DNA of 53,765 nt from JAGOQQ01 sp031973235. GTDB taxonomy: Bacteria; Patescibacteriota; Minisyncoccia; Phycocordibacterales; UBA9973. Where the stretch lies: positions 1-53,765 of the forward strand of contig DALYDM010000002.1 in NCBI GenBank assembly GCA_031973235.1, written 5' to 3'. This document shows positions 5,590-13,814 of the stretch, one piece after another. Within the stretch, counting starts at the first letter, position 1; every line of letters starts with the position of its first letter. The translations under genes were made by a program, and so were the position numbers. A model generated the notes under the pieces. It did no database searches and was not told where the DNA came from. It saw nothing but the letters and a program-made list of their open reading frames with translations.

Positions 5590-7980
5590 ATGCACTTTGA
5601 TGATTCTATGAAAAAAGATTCTTTACGCATCTTGATATTACTCGTGATAATAGTACTGTCGGGTGGTTTTGTTATTGGGAAGCTAAACAACTGGGGACAA
5701 GTTGCACAGGTTGTCACTTCAAACGCAGAACTGCAAATACCTCTAGTTGTTTCTGCTGATCCAGTATCTGTGCCAGGAAATCTTTTTGGTCTTCATCTTG
5801 GAAGTTATTATTCGAAGGTAAAATATAACATGAATAATCCTGCACAGTACAATCCTTCGACTGGGTACACTCTTGACCAAGGAGAGCGCCAGGCGATTGC
5901 GGACTTGAATGCGCGCGTGTACCGATTTCCTTCAGGCACGGATTCACGGTATTATCATTATTTCACTTCAGATACCAATACTGCACCAGCACGAGGTTAT
6001 GGTTATAGAATTGCAGATGTAAATAAAGATATCGAGCTATATGGCTCTCACCAAGTTCCGAATGTTGTCGGAAACCCCGCAAATTATATTGCATATGAAC
6101 AAACTCTGCCTGCAGGAAGAAATTTTATTCTTGATTTTATTGAAGACGTCAAAGCTGACAATGCACGAGCAATGCTTGTGGCAAATGTGGTATATGGAAC
6201 TCCTGCAGAAGTAGTGGCACAGATCGCACTTCTTAAGCAAAACAGTGTCCAAATAGCAGGAGTTGAGCTAGGGAATGAGACAAACGCTGACGATATTGGA
6301 TTTAACGGTGATGCTCAAACATATTTAGCAAAAGCACGAACATTCGCCACAGCAATCAAGGCTGTATATCCTGATGTAAAAATTGGACTTGTTTCTGCTC
6401 CACATCGTGTAAATGGCTCACCTGCCTTTATTGAAAATGATCTTTGGAATTCTTCTATAGCAAATGCGTTGTCATCAGATCCACAATTGTATAATGCATA
6501 TATTTTTCACTCATACCCGCAAGTAAAATGTGATTTTCACCCAACCCGCGAATCAGTTTTTTCATGTGCAAATATGTATACAGGATTAATGAAAAACAAG
6601 AGTTCTACTGCCGAGATTAAGACAGAAACTGGTATAAATATAGGATTTCCAACAATGAGAGAAAGTTTTGAGTACTACAAGCAAAAGTTCCCTGGTAAAA
6701 AAATGTGGATTACAGAATGGAATCTTTCTCACTGGACTGGTCCAGCATACCAAGGAAGTGGATACTATGGAAATTCAATATTCAGTACACTATTTACTGC
6801 TCTTTATAGAAATGAACTAAATAAATGGGCAATAGAAAATCCAGGCATTATTGATTATGCAATTGAGCACAATGCAACAGGATTTTCTGCATACGGACTT
6901 GTAAATGAAATTTCTTCAGGTGAAAATCCTTCAATTGCAATCTTGGGTTCAAATTATGTCAAACGAGCACTGTATCATGAGTGGGCTATTTCAAAGCCAA
7001 TTTATGGGCGGTCACTCAAGAAGGTTTCGGTAAATGCAAACACAACTGAAGCGGTTGATGTGTATACATATCTAGACCAAACAGCAAACAATTTGTTTAT
7101 TTATTATGTAAACAGATCAGGAAAAACTGCGTCATTCCCAACGCTTACATACAATGGAGATCCAGTGAGTATGAATGGTACACTTGCGCGTTATTATCAA
7201 ATGTCAGCCAATACTCTTACTGGAGCGATTGGAAATGGAGGGGCTGGTGATTTTGTGTATACTACTTCAGATCAAATCAGTGTTGCGCAAGGCAATATCC
7301 CTTCTCCTGCACTTCATGTCATTCCTCCGTATGCATATGGATATATTTCTGTATCGCTTGATCCAGTAACGCAAACTAATAATCCGCCAATAATTTCAAT
7401 TTCAACACCCACAACTGATGCAACATACTCAACTTCAGTCCCTCTCGTAACATTTGAAGGAACTGCAGGGGATAGTGATACTGGAGATGTTGTTACGGTG
7501 TCATGGGAATACACAAATGCACTCAACACAAAAACTTCAGGAACTTCAATTTTGACCAGTGGTGCATGGCAACAAGGTCCGTTTGAGCTTAAGTCTGGCA
7601 ATAATACATTTAAAGTTATTGCAACGGATTCAAAAGGAGTTTCTGCTGAGGATACACTCGTGGTCTCATACACTCCAGTTGTTGATACTACGAATCCTTC
7701 AGTGAAAATCATTAATCCTTCGGGAAATAATCTTGTTCTTAAGTTTGGTGATCCGGTTACGATTGTCGCTACTGCTTCTGATAATGTTGGTGTAAAGCAG
7801 GTTGATTTTTATAAAGGCACGACGAAGATTTGCACTGACACCTCTTCGCCGTACGAATGTTCAACTACAGTTCCTGCAGGGATAGGATCAAATAGTATGA
7901 ATTCATTCCGTGCATTCTCAAAAGATTATTCTAATAAAACAAGCAGCCCCTCAACCATTTCGTTTACAGTTACTCAGTAG
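5590..7980 (+). CDS. Membrane-anchored or secreted clan GH-A-like glycosidase with C-terminal Ig-like domains
   Basis: A 796-residue exported protein. After a short N-terminus, one hydrophobic segment (ILILLVIIVLSGGFVIG) acts as signal or anchor. Residues of about 50-480 look like a TIM-barrel glycosidase: RFPSGTD early, GVELGNETN with Glu230 as the likely acid/base, and KMWITEWNLSHW with Glu376 as the likely nucleophile. This ELGNE..ITEWN arrangement is shared by clan GH-A families such as GH39, GH51 and GH79; I cannot say which. A beta-sandwich follows, then an Ig-like module from about 600 and a last one containing ASDNVGVKQVDFYKG. That last module is related to the repeats of the 38046 giant protein. 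The frame extends to a GTG at 5536, but promoter-like sequence (TACAAT near 5550, TATACG near 5580) lies inside it. ATG 5590 or ATG 5608 is more likely. A terminator follows. Confidence 0.8.
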   Translation: MHFDDSMKKDSLRILILLVIIVLSGGFVIGKLNNWGQVAQVVTSNAELQIPLVVSADPVSVPGNLFGLHLGSYYSKVKYNMNNPAQYNPSTGYTLDQGERQAIADLNARVYRFPSGTDSRYYHYFTSDTNTAPARGYGYRIADVNKDIELYGSHQVPNVVGNPANYIAYEQTLPAGRNFILDFIEDVKADNARAMLVANVVYGTPAEVVAQIALLKQNSVQIAGVELGNETNADDIGFNGDAQTYLAKARTFATAIKAVYPDVKIGLVSAPHRVNGSPAFIENDLWNSSIANALSSDPQLYNAYIFHSYPQVKCDFHPTRESVFSCANMYTGLMKNKSSTAEIKTETGINIGFPTMRESFEYYKQKFPGKKMWITEWNLSHWTGPAYQGSGYYGNSIFSTLFTALYRNELNKWAIENPGIIDYAIEHNATGFSAYGLVNEISSGENPSIAILGSNYVKRALYHEWAISKPIYGRSLKKVSVNANTTEAVDVYTYLDQTANNLFIYYVNRSGKTASFPTLTYNGDPVSMNGTLARYYQMSANTLTGAIGNGGAGDFVYTTSDQISVAQGNIPSPALHVIPPYAYGYISVSLDPVTQTNNPPIISISTPTTDATYSTSVPLVTFEGTAGDSDTGDVVTVSWEYTNALNTKTSGTSILTSGAWQQGPFELKSGNNTFKVIATDSKGVSAEDTLVVSYTPVVDTTNPSVKIINPSGNNLVLKFGDPVTIVATASDNVGVKQVDFYKGTTKICTDTSSPYECSTTVPAGIGSNSMNSFRAFSKDYSNKTSSPSTISFTVTQ

Positions 7981-7990
7981 GTAAATATGT

Positions 7991-8027
7991 AAAAAAATCC
8001 ACACGCGTGTTATGTGGATTTTTTTAT
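7991..8027 (+). terminator. Terminator of the glycosidase gene
   Basis: A 13-bp stem (7991-8003 with 8013-8025) whose arms include A7 and T7. Confidence 0.85.
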
Positions 8028-8030
8028 TGT

Positions 8031-8058
8031 TGGTATACTGAATGTGTAATTATTAGTA
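8031..8058 (+). promoter_or_regulatory. Extended -10 box and recurrent leader motif
   Basis: TGGTATACT at 8031-8039 starts directly after the previous terminator. The leader contains TAATTATTAGTA (8047-8058), a 12-mer also found before 22528 and 38046. Confidence 0.5.
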
Positions 8059-8071
8059 ACAAAATATATTC

Positions 8072-8611
8072 ATGGAATCTAATCCGATAATGGAATCAAT
8101 TCAAAAGAAAACACCTCACTCATTGAAAACATGGGCAATTCTTTTGATGGTGTTGTTGTTTGGGGTAACAGCTGGCGGATCATTGCCGTCAGGATACTTT
8201 GCTTCTCAAGAAGGGTCAACTATTAAGTCGCAAGTACGTGAAGTTGAGGGTACAAAAGTGTTGTATAAAAATGAAGTTGCATATCTCTGTGCAAAATCTG
8301 ATGGTGCCGATTCGTATATCGCGAGTTTCGGAAGATTGCCAAGTGAGTTTTGGACAAGTGGGTATCTTTGTAAAACAATAAACACGAGAAAAGTGAGCAA
8401 TAAAATAAGTGTACTTGTAACTCCAACTCCCTCTGAGATGTTTAAAATGTATAGACAATCGTCTTTGCTTGCTGGTCCTGGTGTAAATCAACGCCCATAC
8501 AAATATCAGTGTGATGACTACAGTGTGATAACTGTAGATTTCACACCACCGCCAACTCCACCAAATACTATCACCTATGGTGGCATGGAATGTGACGCTC
8601 TTTTTCTTTAA
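8072..8611 (+). CDS. Hypothetical membrane-anchored exported protein
   Basis: This 179-residue protein has a charged N-terminus, then a hydrophobic helix TWAILLMVLLFGVTAGG (about residues 22-38), then an outer domain of about 140 residues. The outer part has five cysteines (YLCAKSD, YLCKTIN, YQCDDY, MECDALFL), which suggests disulfide bonds outside the cytoplasm, and a proline-rich stretch PPPTPPNTI near the end. I know no family for it. Its stop codon lies within the left arm of the terminator at 8610-8658. It could be an ornament of the envelope; function unknown. Confidence 0.7.
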   Translation: MESNPIMESIQKKTPHSLKTWAILLMVLLFGVTAGGSLPSGYFASQEGSTIKSQVREVEGTKVLYKNEVAYLCAKSDGADSYIASFGRLPSEFWTSGYLCKTINTRKVSNKISVLVTPTPSEMFKMYRQSSLLAGPGVNQRPYKYQCDDYSVITVDFTPPPTPPNTITYGGMECDALFL

Positions 8612-8658
8612 GTCAATTTAAAACACCCTCTAATGCAGAGGGTGTTTTAAATTGACTT
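8610..8658 (+). terminator. 22-bp perfect palindromic terminator containing the next promoter's -35 box
   Basis: A 22-bp perfect stem (8610-8631 with 8637-8658) and a 5-nt loop. The upstream stop codon is in the left arm. The TTGACT -35 box of the next gene is in the right arm (8652-8657). Confidence 0.9.
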
Positions 8659-8679
8659 ATTTTACAGAAGTTGTATTAT
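8652..8679 (+). promoter_or_regulatory. Promoter of the 8697 gene
   Basis: TTGACT and TATTAT are separated by 16 nt. This rules out the TTG at 8652 as a start codon, since it is the -35 box itself. Confidence 0.7.
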
Positions 8680-8696
8680 CAAAAAAAAGAAGAAAA

Positions 8697-9230
8697 ATGA
8701 AGAAAATACTCTTAGTATTCATTTTACTTCTTGGAAGTGAAATGAATGTGCATGCTCAGAAGTACGAAAAAGTTGAATGTGTTGAACCATTTTTTATGAG
8801 TTCAGGTGTTCTTTCAAAAGATGATTTAGTTTGCTTTCTTGAAGAAGATGTGTCGAACATGTATGCAGCCATAGATCAAGTAAGATATGTGAGAACTTTA
8901 AAATCATTTAATCGGAGGAATGGTGTTCTCGTAGCAAATCCGATTGAGTATATTAAGGGAATGAAAGATACAGTAATCTTATTTTCAAATCTTGTGGTTT
9001 CTATGGCATCACGCGGATGCAATGATGAAGTGTATTTTTTTCGTACAACACTCAATGGATATTATCGTGTATTTATGTACAACGGAGTACCAAGAATTCT
9101 TGCCAATGGAGGATATGTTATTGAGCCATTTGATGAAAATTCTTTCGATGCCTACTATGAAATAAATGGTGAACATAGATATATTGTATTAGATATGTCT
9201 ATAAATCATCAAATACATCCAGCAGATTAA
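8697..9230 (+). CDS. Small exported protein, Bacteroidetes-style signal peptide
   Basis: This 177-residue protein begins with a clear Sec signal peptide, MKKILLVFILLLGSEMNVHAQ, with cleavage after HA/Q. The leader and the first residues closely resemble those of the T9SS-type protein at 35806 (also MKKI.. ending MHAQ, with an A-rich untranslated leader). The mature part is mixed alpha/beta with four cysteines and a tail TTLNGYYRVFMYNGVPRILANGG. I recognise no domain, and no C-terminal sorting signal is visible. ATG 8697 was chosen because the longer frame starts in the promoter. It has its own promoter and terminator. Confidence 0.75.
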   Translation: MKKILLVFILLLGSEMNVHAQKYEKVECVEPFFMSSGVLSKDDLVCFLEEDVSNMYAAIDQVRYVRTLKSFNRRNGVLVANPIEYIKGMKDTVILFSNLVVSMASRGCNDEVYFFRTTLNGYYRVFMYNGVPRILANGGYVIEPFDENSFDAYYEINGEHRYIVLDMSINHQIHPAD

Positions 9231-9234
9231 AAAC

Positions 9235-9267
9235 AAAACCCTTGCGAGTTATTCGTAAGGGTTTTTC
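9235..9267 (+). terminator. Terminator of the 8697 gene
   Basis: AAAACCCTT (9235-9243) pairs with AAGGGTTTT (9257-9265), with an inner CGA/TCG extension. Confidence 0.75.
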
Positions 9268-9386
9268 ATTAAAATTTAAGTATTTTTAAAGTACATACTT
9301 GTTGACTTTGAACATCAAACATGAGAGTATGATTTGAAATTGAACGACCGTTCATTCTTTGAAAAACAAAACTAAAACAAAAAATT

Positions 9387-10499
9387 ATGTCATTAGAAAG
9401 AAAACTTCGAACACTGAGTGATGAATTACAGCAAATGATTGTTGTGGGTGAAAGAAAGTATAACCCAGACCCTAAGACTCCGATCACAAATTGGCTTGTC
9501 GATCGCAAGCGTCATTGTAATGGTGGAAGAACTGTTGATGCAGGATTGTGGCTCAAAGACCATTGTAACGATGGTGGAAGAATCTTTATGAGTATGGCAG
9601 GAGCTGGCTCATCGTTTCAAATGGGAAGAGATATTGGAGAAATGATTCGTGCAGGCAAAATTGCAGGACTGTCTGTTACAGGCGCAAACATGGAAGAAAG
9701 TTTGTATAGACTTATTTCCAATTCTGACTATGCATACATTCCTAACTATGAACAATTGACGCGTATGCAAGAAAAAGAATTGGACAATGCAGGACTTCGC
9801 CGAATCACCGACACCTTTTTACCAGAGGAAGAAAGTGTCAGAAAAGTATTGAGTAAATTGGAAATACTCTGGAGGGAAGCAGATGCCACAGGCAAGTCAT
9901 TTTTCTGGCATGAATATTTTTGGCAATTATTTGAAAGAAATTTGGTTGAACTCGATGAAGAAGATGCTGAAAATTGCTGGCTGTATCAGGCATGGAAATA
10001 CAAAATCCCTGTGTTTGTTCCAGGGATTGAAGACTCCACAATGGGTAATATTTTTACTTATTTTTGCTATGATGGGAATCATTCATTCGCCAGCAAATAC
10101 AAGCAAGAAATACCAATCAGAAAGGAGGTTGTTCGTCACTCATTTGAATATATGCATAAGTTGGTTGAGTGGTACATGGACAATGCAAATGAAAAAGGTT
10201 TAGCATTTCTTCAGTATGGTGGTGGGATAGCGGCAGATTTCTCTATTTGTGTTGTGCCACATTTGAAAAAAGATTTTCTTGAGGGATTGTCAAATGAAGA
10301 ACAGGAAAAACTTATTCGTTCATGGGCAGGTTTTATCGAAATTCACCTTGCGCCAATGAGTGCTGGTTCATATTCTGGTGCTGGTTACAAAGAAAAAATC
10401 ACTTGGGGAAAATTTGATACTGATGCATTTGGTATTCAAATTTATGGTGACTACACTTCTGTCGGACCAGATATTTGCGCTATTGTTCTTGGAAAATGA
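9387..10499 (+). CDS. Deoxyhypusine synthase-like protein
   Basis: This 370-residue protein matches the deoxyhypusine synthase (DHS) fold family: MSMAGAGSSFQMGRDIGEMI (family aGa.s..gl...i..li), then GLSVTGANMEESLYRLI (family TGa.leed), YIPNYEQL, VPGIEDSTMGNIF, and the catalytic-lysine block ITWGKFDTDAFGIQIYGD with Lys342 in the WGK motif. Eukaryal and archaeal DHS use NAD and spermidine to modify eIF5A. Bacteria lack eIF5A, and bacterial homologues are thought to act on polyamines or unknown substrates. The region matching the DHS GGG.VKHH segment here reads GGGIAADFS, so the active-site His pair is absent. The start has no Shine-Dalgarno. Nearby genes at 8697 and 13044 also look Bacteroidetes-like, which hints at transfer. 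Family confident; substrate unknown. Confidence 0.85.
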   Translation: MSLERKLRTLSDELQQMIVVGERKYNPDPKTPITNWLVDRKRHCNGGRTVDAGLWLKDHCNDGGRIFMSMAGAGSSFQMGRDIGEMIRAGKIAGLSVTGANMEESLYRLISNSDYAYIPNYEQLTRMQEKELDNAGLRRITDTFLPEEESVRKVLSKLEILWREADATGKSFFWHEYFWQLFERNLVELDEEDAENCWLYQAWKYKIPVFVPGIEDSTMGNIFTYFCYDGNHSFASKYKQEIPIRKEVVRHSFEYMHKLVEWYMDNANEKGLAFLQYGGGIAADFSICVVPHLKKDFLEGLSNEEQEKLIRSWAGFIEIHLAPMSAGSYSGAGYKEKITWGKFDTDAFGIQIYGDYTSVGPDICAIVLGK

Positions 10500-10510
10500 T
10501 TTCTAAAAGT

Positions 10511-10547
10511 AAATGGTTCGCGATCAGTATCGCGAACCATTTTTTTA
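10511..10547. terminator. Bidirectional terminator between DHS-like gene and rny
   Basis: A 14-bp perfect stem (10511-10524 with 10529-10542) flanked by a T run. It serves both convergent genes. Confidence 0.85.
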
Positions 10548-10549
10548 TT

Positions 10550-12076
10550 TTATCGTGCGTACTCCACAATTCGATTTTCTCTGATTACAGTCACCTTGAT
10601 TTCACCTGGGTATTTGAGTTCATTTTCAATTTTCTGGGCGACGTTTCTTGCAAGTTCTTTTGCTTCAACATCAGTTACTTTTTCTGGAGTTACAAATACT
10701 CGTACTTCTCGTCCTGCTGATATAGCATAAGACTTTTCAACTTCTTTAAATCCGTTGATAAGCGCTTCTAGTTCTGCGAGACGCTTGAGATAATTTTCTA
10801 CTGTATCTCTTCGTGCACCAGGGCGGCCACCAGATATGTAGTCTGCAGTTTGAACAATGACTGCTTCGACTGATTCATGAGGACAGTCATCGTGGTGAGA
10901 TTTCATTGCGGTGATGATCCGTGGATCTGCACCAAATTTCTGAAGTATTCGAATACCTATATCGATGTGTGTTCCTTGCACTTCATGGTCGAGCGCTTTA
11001 CCTATGTCGTGTACAAGTGCACCTGCTTTTGCAACATAGACATCTGCTCCGAGTTCTTCTGCAAGCATTCCTGCAATGTGCGACATTTCGATTGAGTGCT
11101 GGAGAACATTTTGCCCATAACTAGTGCGGAAATATAGTCTTCCGATAATTGCAATAATGCGAGGGTCGAAATTAAATATTCCACACTCATACACTGCTTG
11201 CTCACCTTTCTCTTTGATTATTTTGTTTATCTCTTCTTTTGCTTTTTCAACCAACTCTTCAATTTTTGCTGGTTGGATGCGTCCATCGAGAATCAAGTTC
11301 TCAAGTGCCACTCTGGCAATTTGTCTTCGCACTGGATCAAATGATGATATGACGATTGTTCCAGGTGTGTCATCGACGATAAGTTCCACTCCGGCTGCTC
11401 TTTCAAAAGTGCGAATATTTCTTCCTTCTTTTCCAATAATTTTTCCTTTGATGTCATCAGATGGGATAGTGACGTTTGTTGTCATCATTTCTGATGCAGT
11501 TGATGATGCAAGTCGCTGGATTGATGTTGCAAGAATTTCTTTTGCTCGCTTATCAAGTTTCTCGTGATTTGCTTGCTCCATCTTTTGGATGCGAACCATC
11601 AAATCTTCTTCGTAGTTTTTTTCAATTGTACGAATCAATTCTTCTTTCGCTTGATCTCGGGTGAGTGTTGCGACACGTTCGAGTTCTTTTGTTTTTTGTT
11701 CATCTGCAGCATCGATGCGCTCCTTGACCTTCTTCACCTCATCGATTTTGAGTTTGATATTTTCAACTTCTTTGTCGATTTCAGTTTGTCGTGCGTCGAG
11801 TAACTCTTCTTTTTTTATAAGACGCTCTTCTGTTTTTTTGAATTCAGCTTCTTTTGTTTTTTCTTCTTCTCGTAATGCTTCACTTCGTTCATCTGCTTTC
11901 TTTTTTGATTCATCCAAAATTCTCCCTGCTTCTTCTTTTGCTCCTACGAGCATCTGCTTGATTTCGAGTTCCATTGAGCCACGCTGGCCTTTTGAAATCA
12001 AAATTCGCAAATAATATCCGAGTCCAGCGCCGATAAGTGCAGCAGTGGTCGCGATTATAAGTGCTAATGTCGACAT
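10550..12076 (-). CDS. rny: Ribonuclease Y
   Basis: This 508-residue membrane endoribonuclease initiates mRNA decay. The order of domains is the family's: an N-terminal membrane helix (about 4-22), a long charged coiled coil (about 35-195), a KH domain with GKIIGKEGRNIRTF near 212, and an HD domain with HDIGKALDHE near 355, followed by the C-terminal domain. Length is typical (about 520). The HD His-Asp pair binds the metal needed for phosphodiester cleavage. It is monocistronic, with a promoter at 12241-12269 and a long leader of about 155 nt. No degradosome partner is nearby. Confidence 0.97.
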   Translation of the reverse strand: MSTLALIIATTAALIGAGLGYYLRILISKGQRGSMELEIKQMLVGAKEEAGRILDESKKKADERSEALREEEKTKEAEFKKTEERLIKKEELLDARQTEIDKEVENIKLKIDEVKKVKERIDAADEQKTKELERVATLTRDQAKEELIRTIEKNYEEDLMVRIQKMEQANHEKLDKRAKEILATSIQRLASSTASEMMTTNVTIPSDDIKGKIIGKEGRNIRTFERAAGVELIVDDTPGTIVISSFDPVRRQIARVALENLILDGRIQPAKIEELVEKAKEEINKIIKEKGEQAVYECGIFNFDPRIIAIIGRLYFRTSYGQNVLQHSIEMSHIAGMLAEELGADVYVAKAGALVHDIGKALDHEVQGTHIDIGIRILQKFGADPRIITAMKSHHDDCPHESVEAVIVQTADYISGGRPGARRDTVENYLKRLAELEALINGFKEVEKSYAISAGREVRVFVTPEKVTDVEAKELARNVAQKIENELKYPGEIKVTVIRENRIVEYAR

Positions 12077-12240
12077 AAATAAAATGTGTAGATATGCTTC
12101 TTTTACCGTCCCTTAGTAAGGAAAGTGTTTCGTATAGGTAATTTCTTTGAGAATAAGGTGAAAAGTCGTTTCATGAAATTCTGATAGAGAACTGTAAAAG
12201 GGGATACTACGGTACTAATCTAATAAATTCGATTATCTTT

Positions 12241-12269
12241 ATAATACATTGAGAATAAGAATCAGTAAA
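12241..12269 (-). promoter_or_regulatory. Likely promoter of rny
   Basis: On the minus strand TTTACT and TATTAT are separated by 17 nt. It would give a leader of about 155 nt (12077-12234), in which I see a small hairpin at about 12112-12123 but no known riboswitch. Confidence 0.45.
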
Positions 12270-12286
12270 TAGATGGGCAATTATAC

Positions 12287-12315
12287 AAAAACTGACGGCA
12301 GGGCCGTCAGTTTTT
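12287..12315 (-). terminator. Terminator of clpP
   Basis: A 13-bp perfect stem (12287-12299 with 12303-12315) begins at the clpP stop codon, with mirrored A/T tracts. Confidence 0.85.
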
Positions 12316-12899
12316 TAAGATTTCGCCTTTGTGATAATCGCATCAACCAAACCATATTTTTTTGCTTCCTCAGCTCCCATCCAGTTGTCTCTTTCAACAT
12401 CCTTTTCAATTACTGAAATTTTTTGTCCAGTGTTTTTTGCCATTATTTCGTTCAATTGAGATCGGACTTTGATAATGCGCTTTGCAGAAATTTCTATATC
12501 AGTAGCTTGTCCATCCGCTCCGCCGTGTGGTTGGTGAATCATAATTTCTGCATTTGGAAGTGAGAATCTTTTTCCTTTTGTTCCACCCGCGAGTAGGAAT
12601 GCTCCCATTGATGCAGCAAGCCCAACGCAAATCGTGGAGACATCTGGCTTAATGAATTGCATGGTGTCGTAGATGGCAAGTCCTGCAGAAATTGAACCAC
12701 CTGGAGAGTTTATATATAGATATATATCCTTCTTTGGATCTTCGTTTGCAAGGAAGAGAAGCTGTGCAACAACCAGGTTTGCAGTGTAGTCATCGATTGG
12801 GCCACCAAGGAATATGATCCGGTCTTTGAGGAGTCGAGAGTAAATGTCGTATGCGCGCTCGCCAAATTGTGATTTTTCTAAAACTGTTGGAATTAGCAT
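12315..12899 (-). CDS. clpP: ATP-dependent Clp protease proteolytic subunit
   Basis: A 194-residue serine peptidase with the full catalytic triad: Ser97 in GLAASMGAF, His122 in MIHQPHGG, and Asp171 in ERDNWMGAEEA. The oxyanion region NSPGGSISAGLAIYD is present, and the length is normal. The N-terminus, MLIPTVLEKSQFGERAYDIYSRLL, matches the mature enzyme without a long propeptide. It forms the barrel of ClpXP/ClpAP and degrades unfolded or tagged proteins in the cytosol. No clpX follows here, although tig and clpP often neighbour clpX elsewhere; tig lies 2 kb away. Confidence 0.97.
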   Translation of the reverse strand: MLIPTVLEKSQFGERAYDIYSRLLKDRIIFLGGPIDDYTANLVVAQLLFLANEDPKKDIYLYINSPGGSISAGLAIYDTMQFIKPDVSTICVGLAASMGAFLLAGGTKGKRFSLPNAEIMIHQPHGGADGQATDIEISAKRIIKVRSQLNEIMAKNTGQKISVIEKDVERDNWMGAEEAKKYGLVDAIITKAKS

Positions 12900-12985
12900 A
12901 TAAAATAATGGTTATTTATAAGAATAGCCAAATAGTACCATAAAATATGGGTTTTTGGAAGGTGTGAGCGATTTATTAAGTAGTA

Positions 12986-13013
12986 TTGACAAATAAAATA
13001 TATTTGCTATAAT
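12986..13013 (+). promoter_or_regulatory. Consensus sigma70 promoter of the 13044 lipoprotein
   Basis: TTGACA and TATAAT with a 16-nt spacer, both boxes perfect. It shows that the ATG at 13014, touching the -10 box, is upstream of the transcript start. Confidence 0.85.
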
Positions 13014-13043
13014 ATGACCAAGAAAAATCAAAAACTAAATATC

Positions 13044-13484
13044 ATGAAAAACATTATCTTCGCGGTTCTTGCAATCGCAACAGTAACATTGTTTGCCTCT
13101 TGTGAGGCATCAAATGATCCGGGCTATGAAGGCCCGTCGTGCAACAATTGCGGAAATGGCGGAGGTGGTGGAAGCGTTGTTGTCACCGTAGGTGGCGGCG
13201 GAAATGGCGGAGGAGGTTTTAATTCTTCTGAAACATTCGATGCATTCGTTTATAATTTACCTGCGGGTGGACGAATCGGTGTCGACAGAGACGGAGATGG
13301 AGCAAATGACTTAACGGTTGACGCACATCAAAATCTATACGGAGATTTAAATAGTGAATGTTTCAACATGTGTCCTGCTAGTTATATCAAAAGGGCAGTG
13401 GTGTCAGTATGCTGGATACAAAATACTTATGGTGAATGGAGGCAAGTTGCTACATACAGCACATGTGCAAATTATTTGCCCTAA
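13044..13484 (+). CDS. Small glycine-rich lipoprotein
   Basis: A 146-residue predicted lipoprotein. The signal peptide MKNIIFAVLAIATVTLFASC ends in a lipobox (FAS-C), so the mature protein would be lipidated on Cys20. A Gly-rich linker with NCGNGGGGGS and GGGGNGGGG follows. The compact C-terminal part contains RIGVDRDGDGANDLTVDA, an Asp-rich loop of the calcium-binding DxDGDG type, and four cysteines. Lipobox style and composition recall Bacteroidetes lipoproteins. ATG 13044 is preferred because the in-frame ATG at 13014 directly abuts the -10 box. It is a single-gene unit with its own terminator. Function unknown. Confidence 0.75.
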   Translation: MKNIIFAVLAIATVTLFASCEASNDPGYEGPSCNNCGNGGGGGSVVVTVGGGGNGGGGFNSSETFDAFVYNLPAGGRIGVDRDGDGANDLTVDAHQNLYGDLNSECFNMCPASYIKRAVVSVCWIQNTYGEWRQVATYSTCANYLP

Positions 13485-13496
13485 ACAAACAAAGTT

Positions 13497-13519
13497 CGCA
13501 CTCGAAAGGGTGCGTTTTT
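13497..13519 (+). terminator. Terminator of the lipoprotein gene
   Basis: CGCACTC-GAAA-GGGTGCG hairpin with a GNRA-type loop, followed by T5. Confidence 0.85.
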
Positions 13520-13536
13520 CTTTTTCTTAATACGTA

Positions 13537-13564
13537 TTGACAATGTGTGTATTTCTGATATAAT
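13537..13564 (+). promoter_or_regulatory. Consensus promoter of the 13591 microprotein
   Basis: TTGACA and TATAAT, both perfect, with a 16-nt spacer. The leader is about 20 nt. Confidence 0.85.
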
Positions 13565-13590
13565 TACAAAGAATCAATAAAACAAAAAAA

Positions 13591-13737
13591 ATGGTAGGGA
13601 AAATGATTATGGAGTTGGCGTCAGCAACTGGAATGCCACTCATTATTTGGGTAATAGGGTTTTGTGTACTTGGTACAATAATCTTATTTAAGATGAAATC
13701 GGTGGAAACACCTGATATCACAGAGCCCAAAAAGTAA
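13591..13737 (+). CDS. 48-residue single-pass membrane microprotein
   Basis: This ORF encodes 48 residues: a short N-terminus, a hydrophobic helix MPLIIWVIGFCVLGTIILF (about residues 15-33), then a charged tail ending TEPKK. It has a perfect consensus promoter just upstream and a hairpin terminator just downstream (13759-13786), which makes it a complete transcription unit and supports it as a real gene. There is no recognisable family. Such a protein could be a small subunit of a membrane complex, a regulator or a toxin-like peptide; none is supported directly. Confidence 0.65.
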   Translation: MVGKMIMELASATGMPLIIWVIGFCVLGTIILFKMKSVETPDITEPKK

Positions 13738-13758
13738 TCTCCTAACCACCAAAACCCA

Positions 13759-13786
13759 AAAGGGTCGACCGTTTGGCCGGCCCTTT
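13759..13786 (+). terminator. Terminator of the microprotein gene
   Basis: A 12-bp stem (13759-13770 with 13775-13786) with one mismatch and one wobble, ending in T3. Confidence 0.65.
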
Positions 13787-13814
13787 ACTGCGCGGAACCT
13801 TAAACCCCATATAC

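Noticed and set aside
8652..8696. TTG 8652 as start of the exported protein
   Set aside because: It is the -35 box and lies in the upstream terminator; ATG 8697 gives a clean signal peptide.
9307..9336. Bacteroidetes-type promoter (TTTG..TAnnTTTG) for the DHS-like gene
   Set aside because: TTTG and TATGATTTG are present, but the internal spacing is one base off and the distance is short, so the match is not convincing.
13014..13043. ATG 13014 as start of the lipoprotein
   Set aside because: It touches the TATAAT box, so it is upstream of the transcript start; ATG 13044 yields a proper lipoprotein signal.
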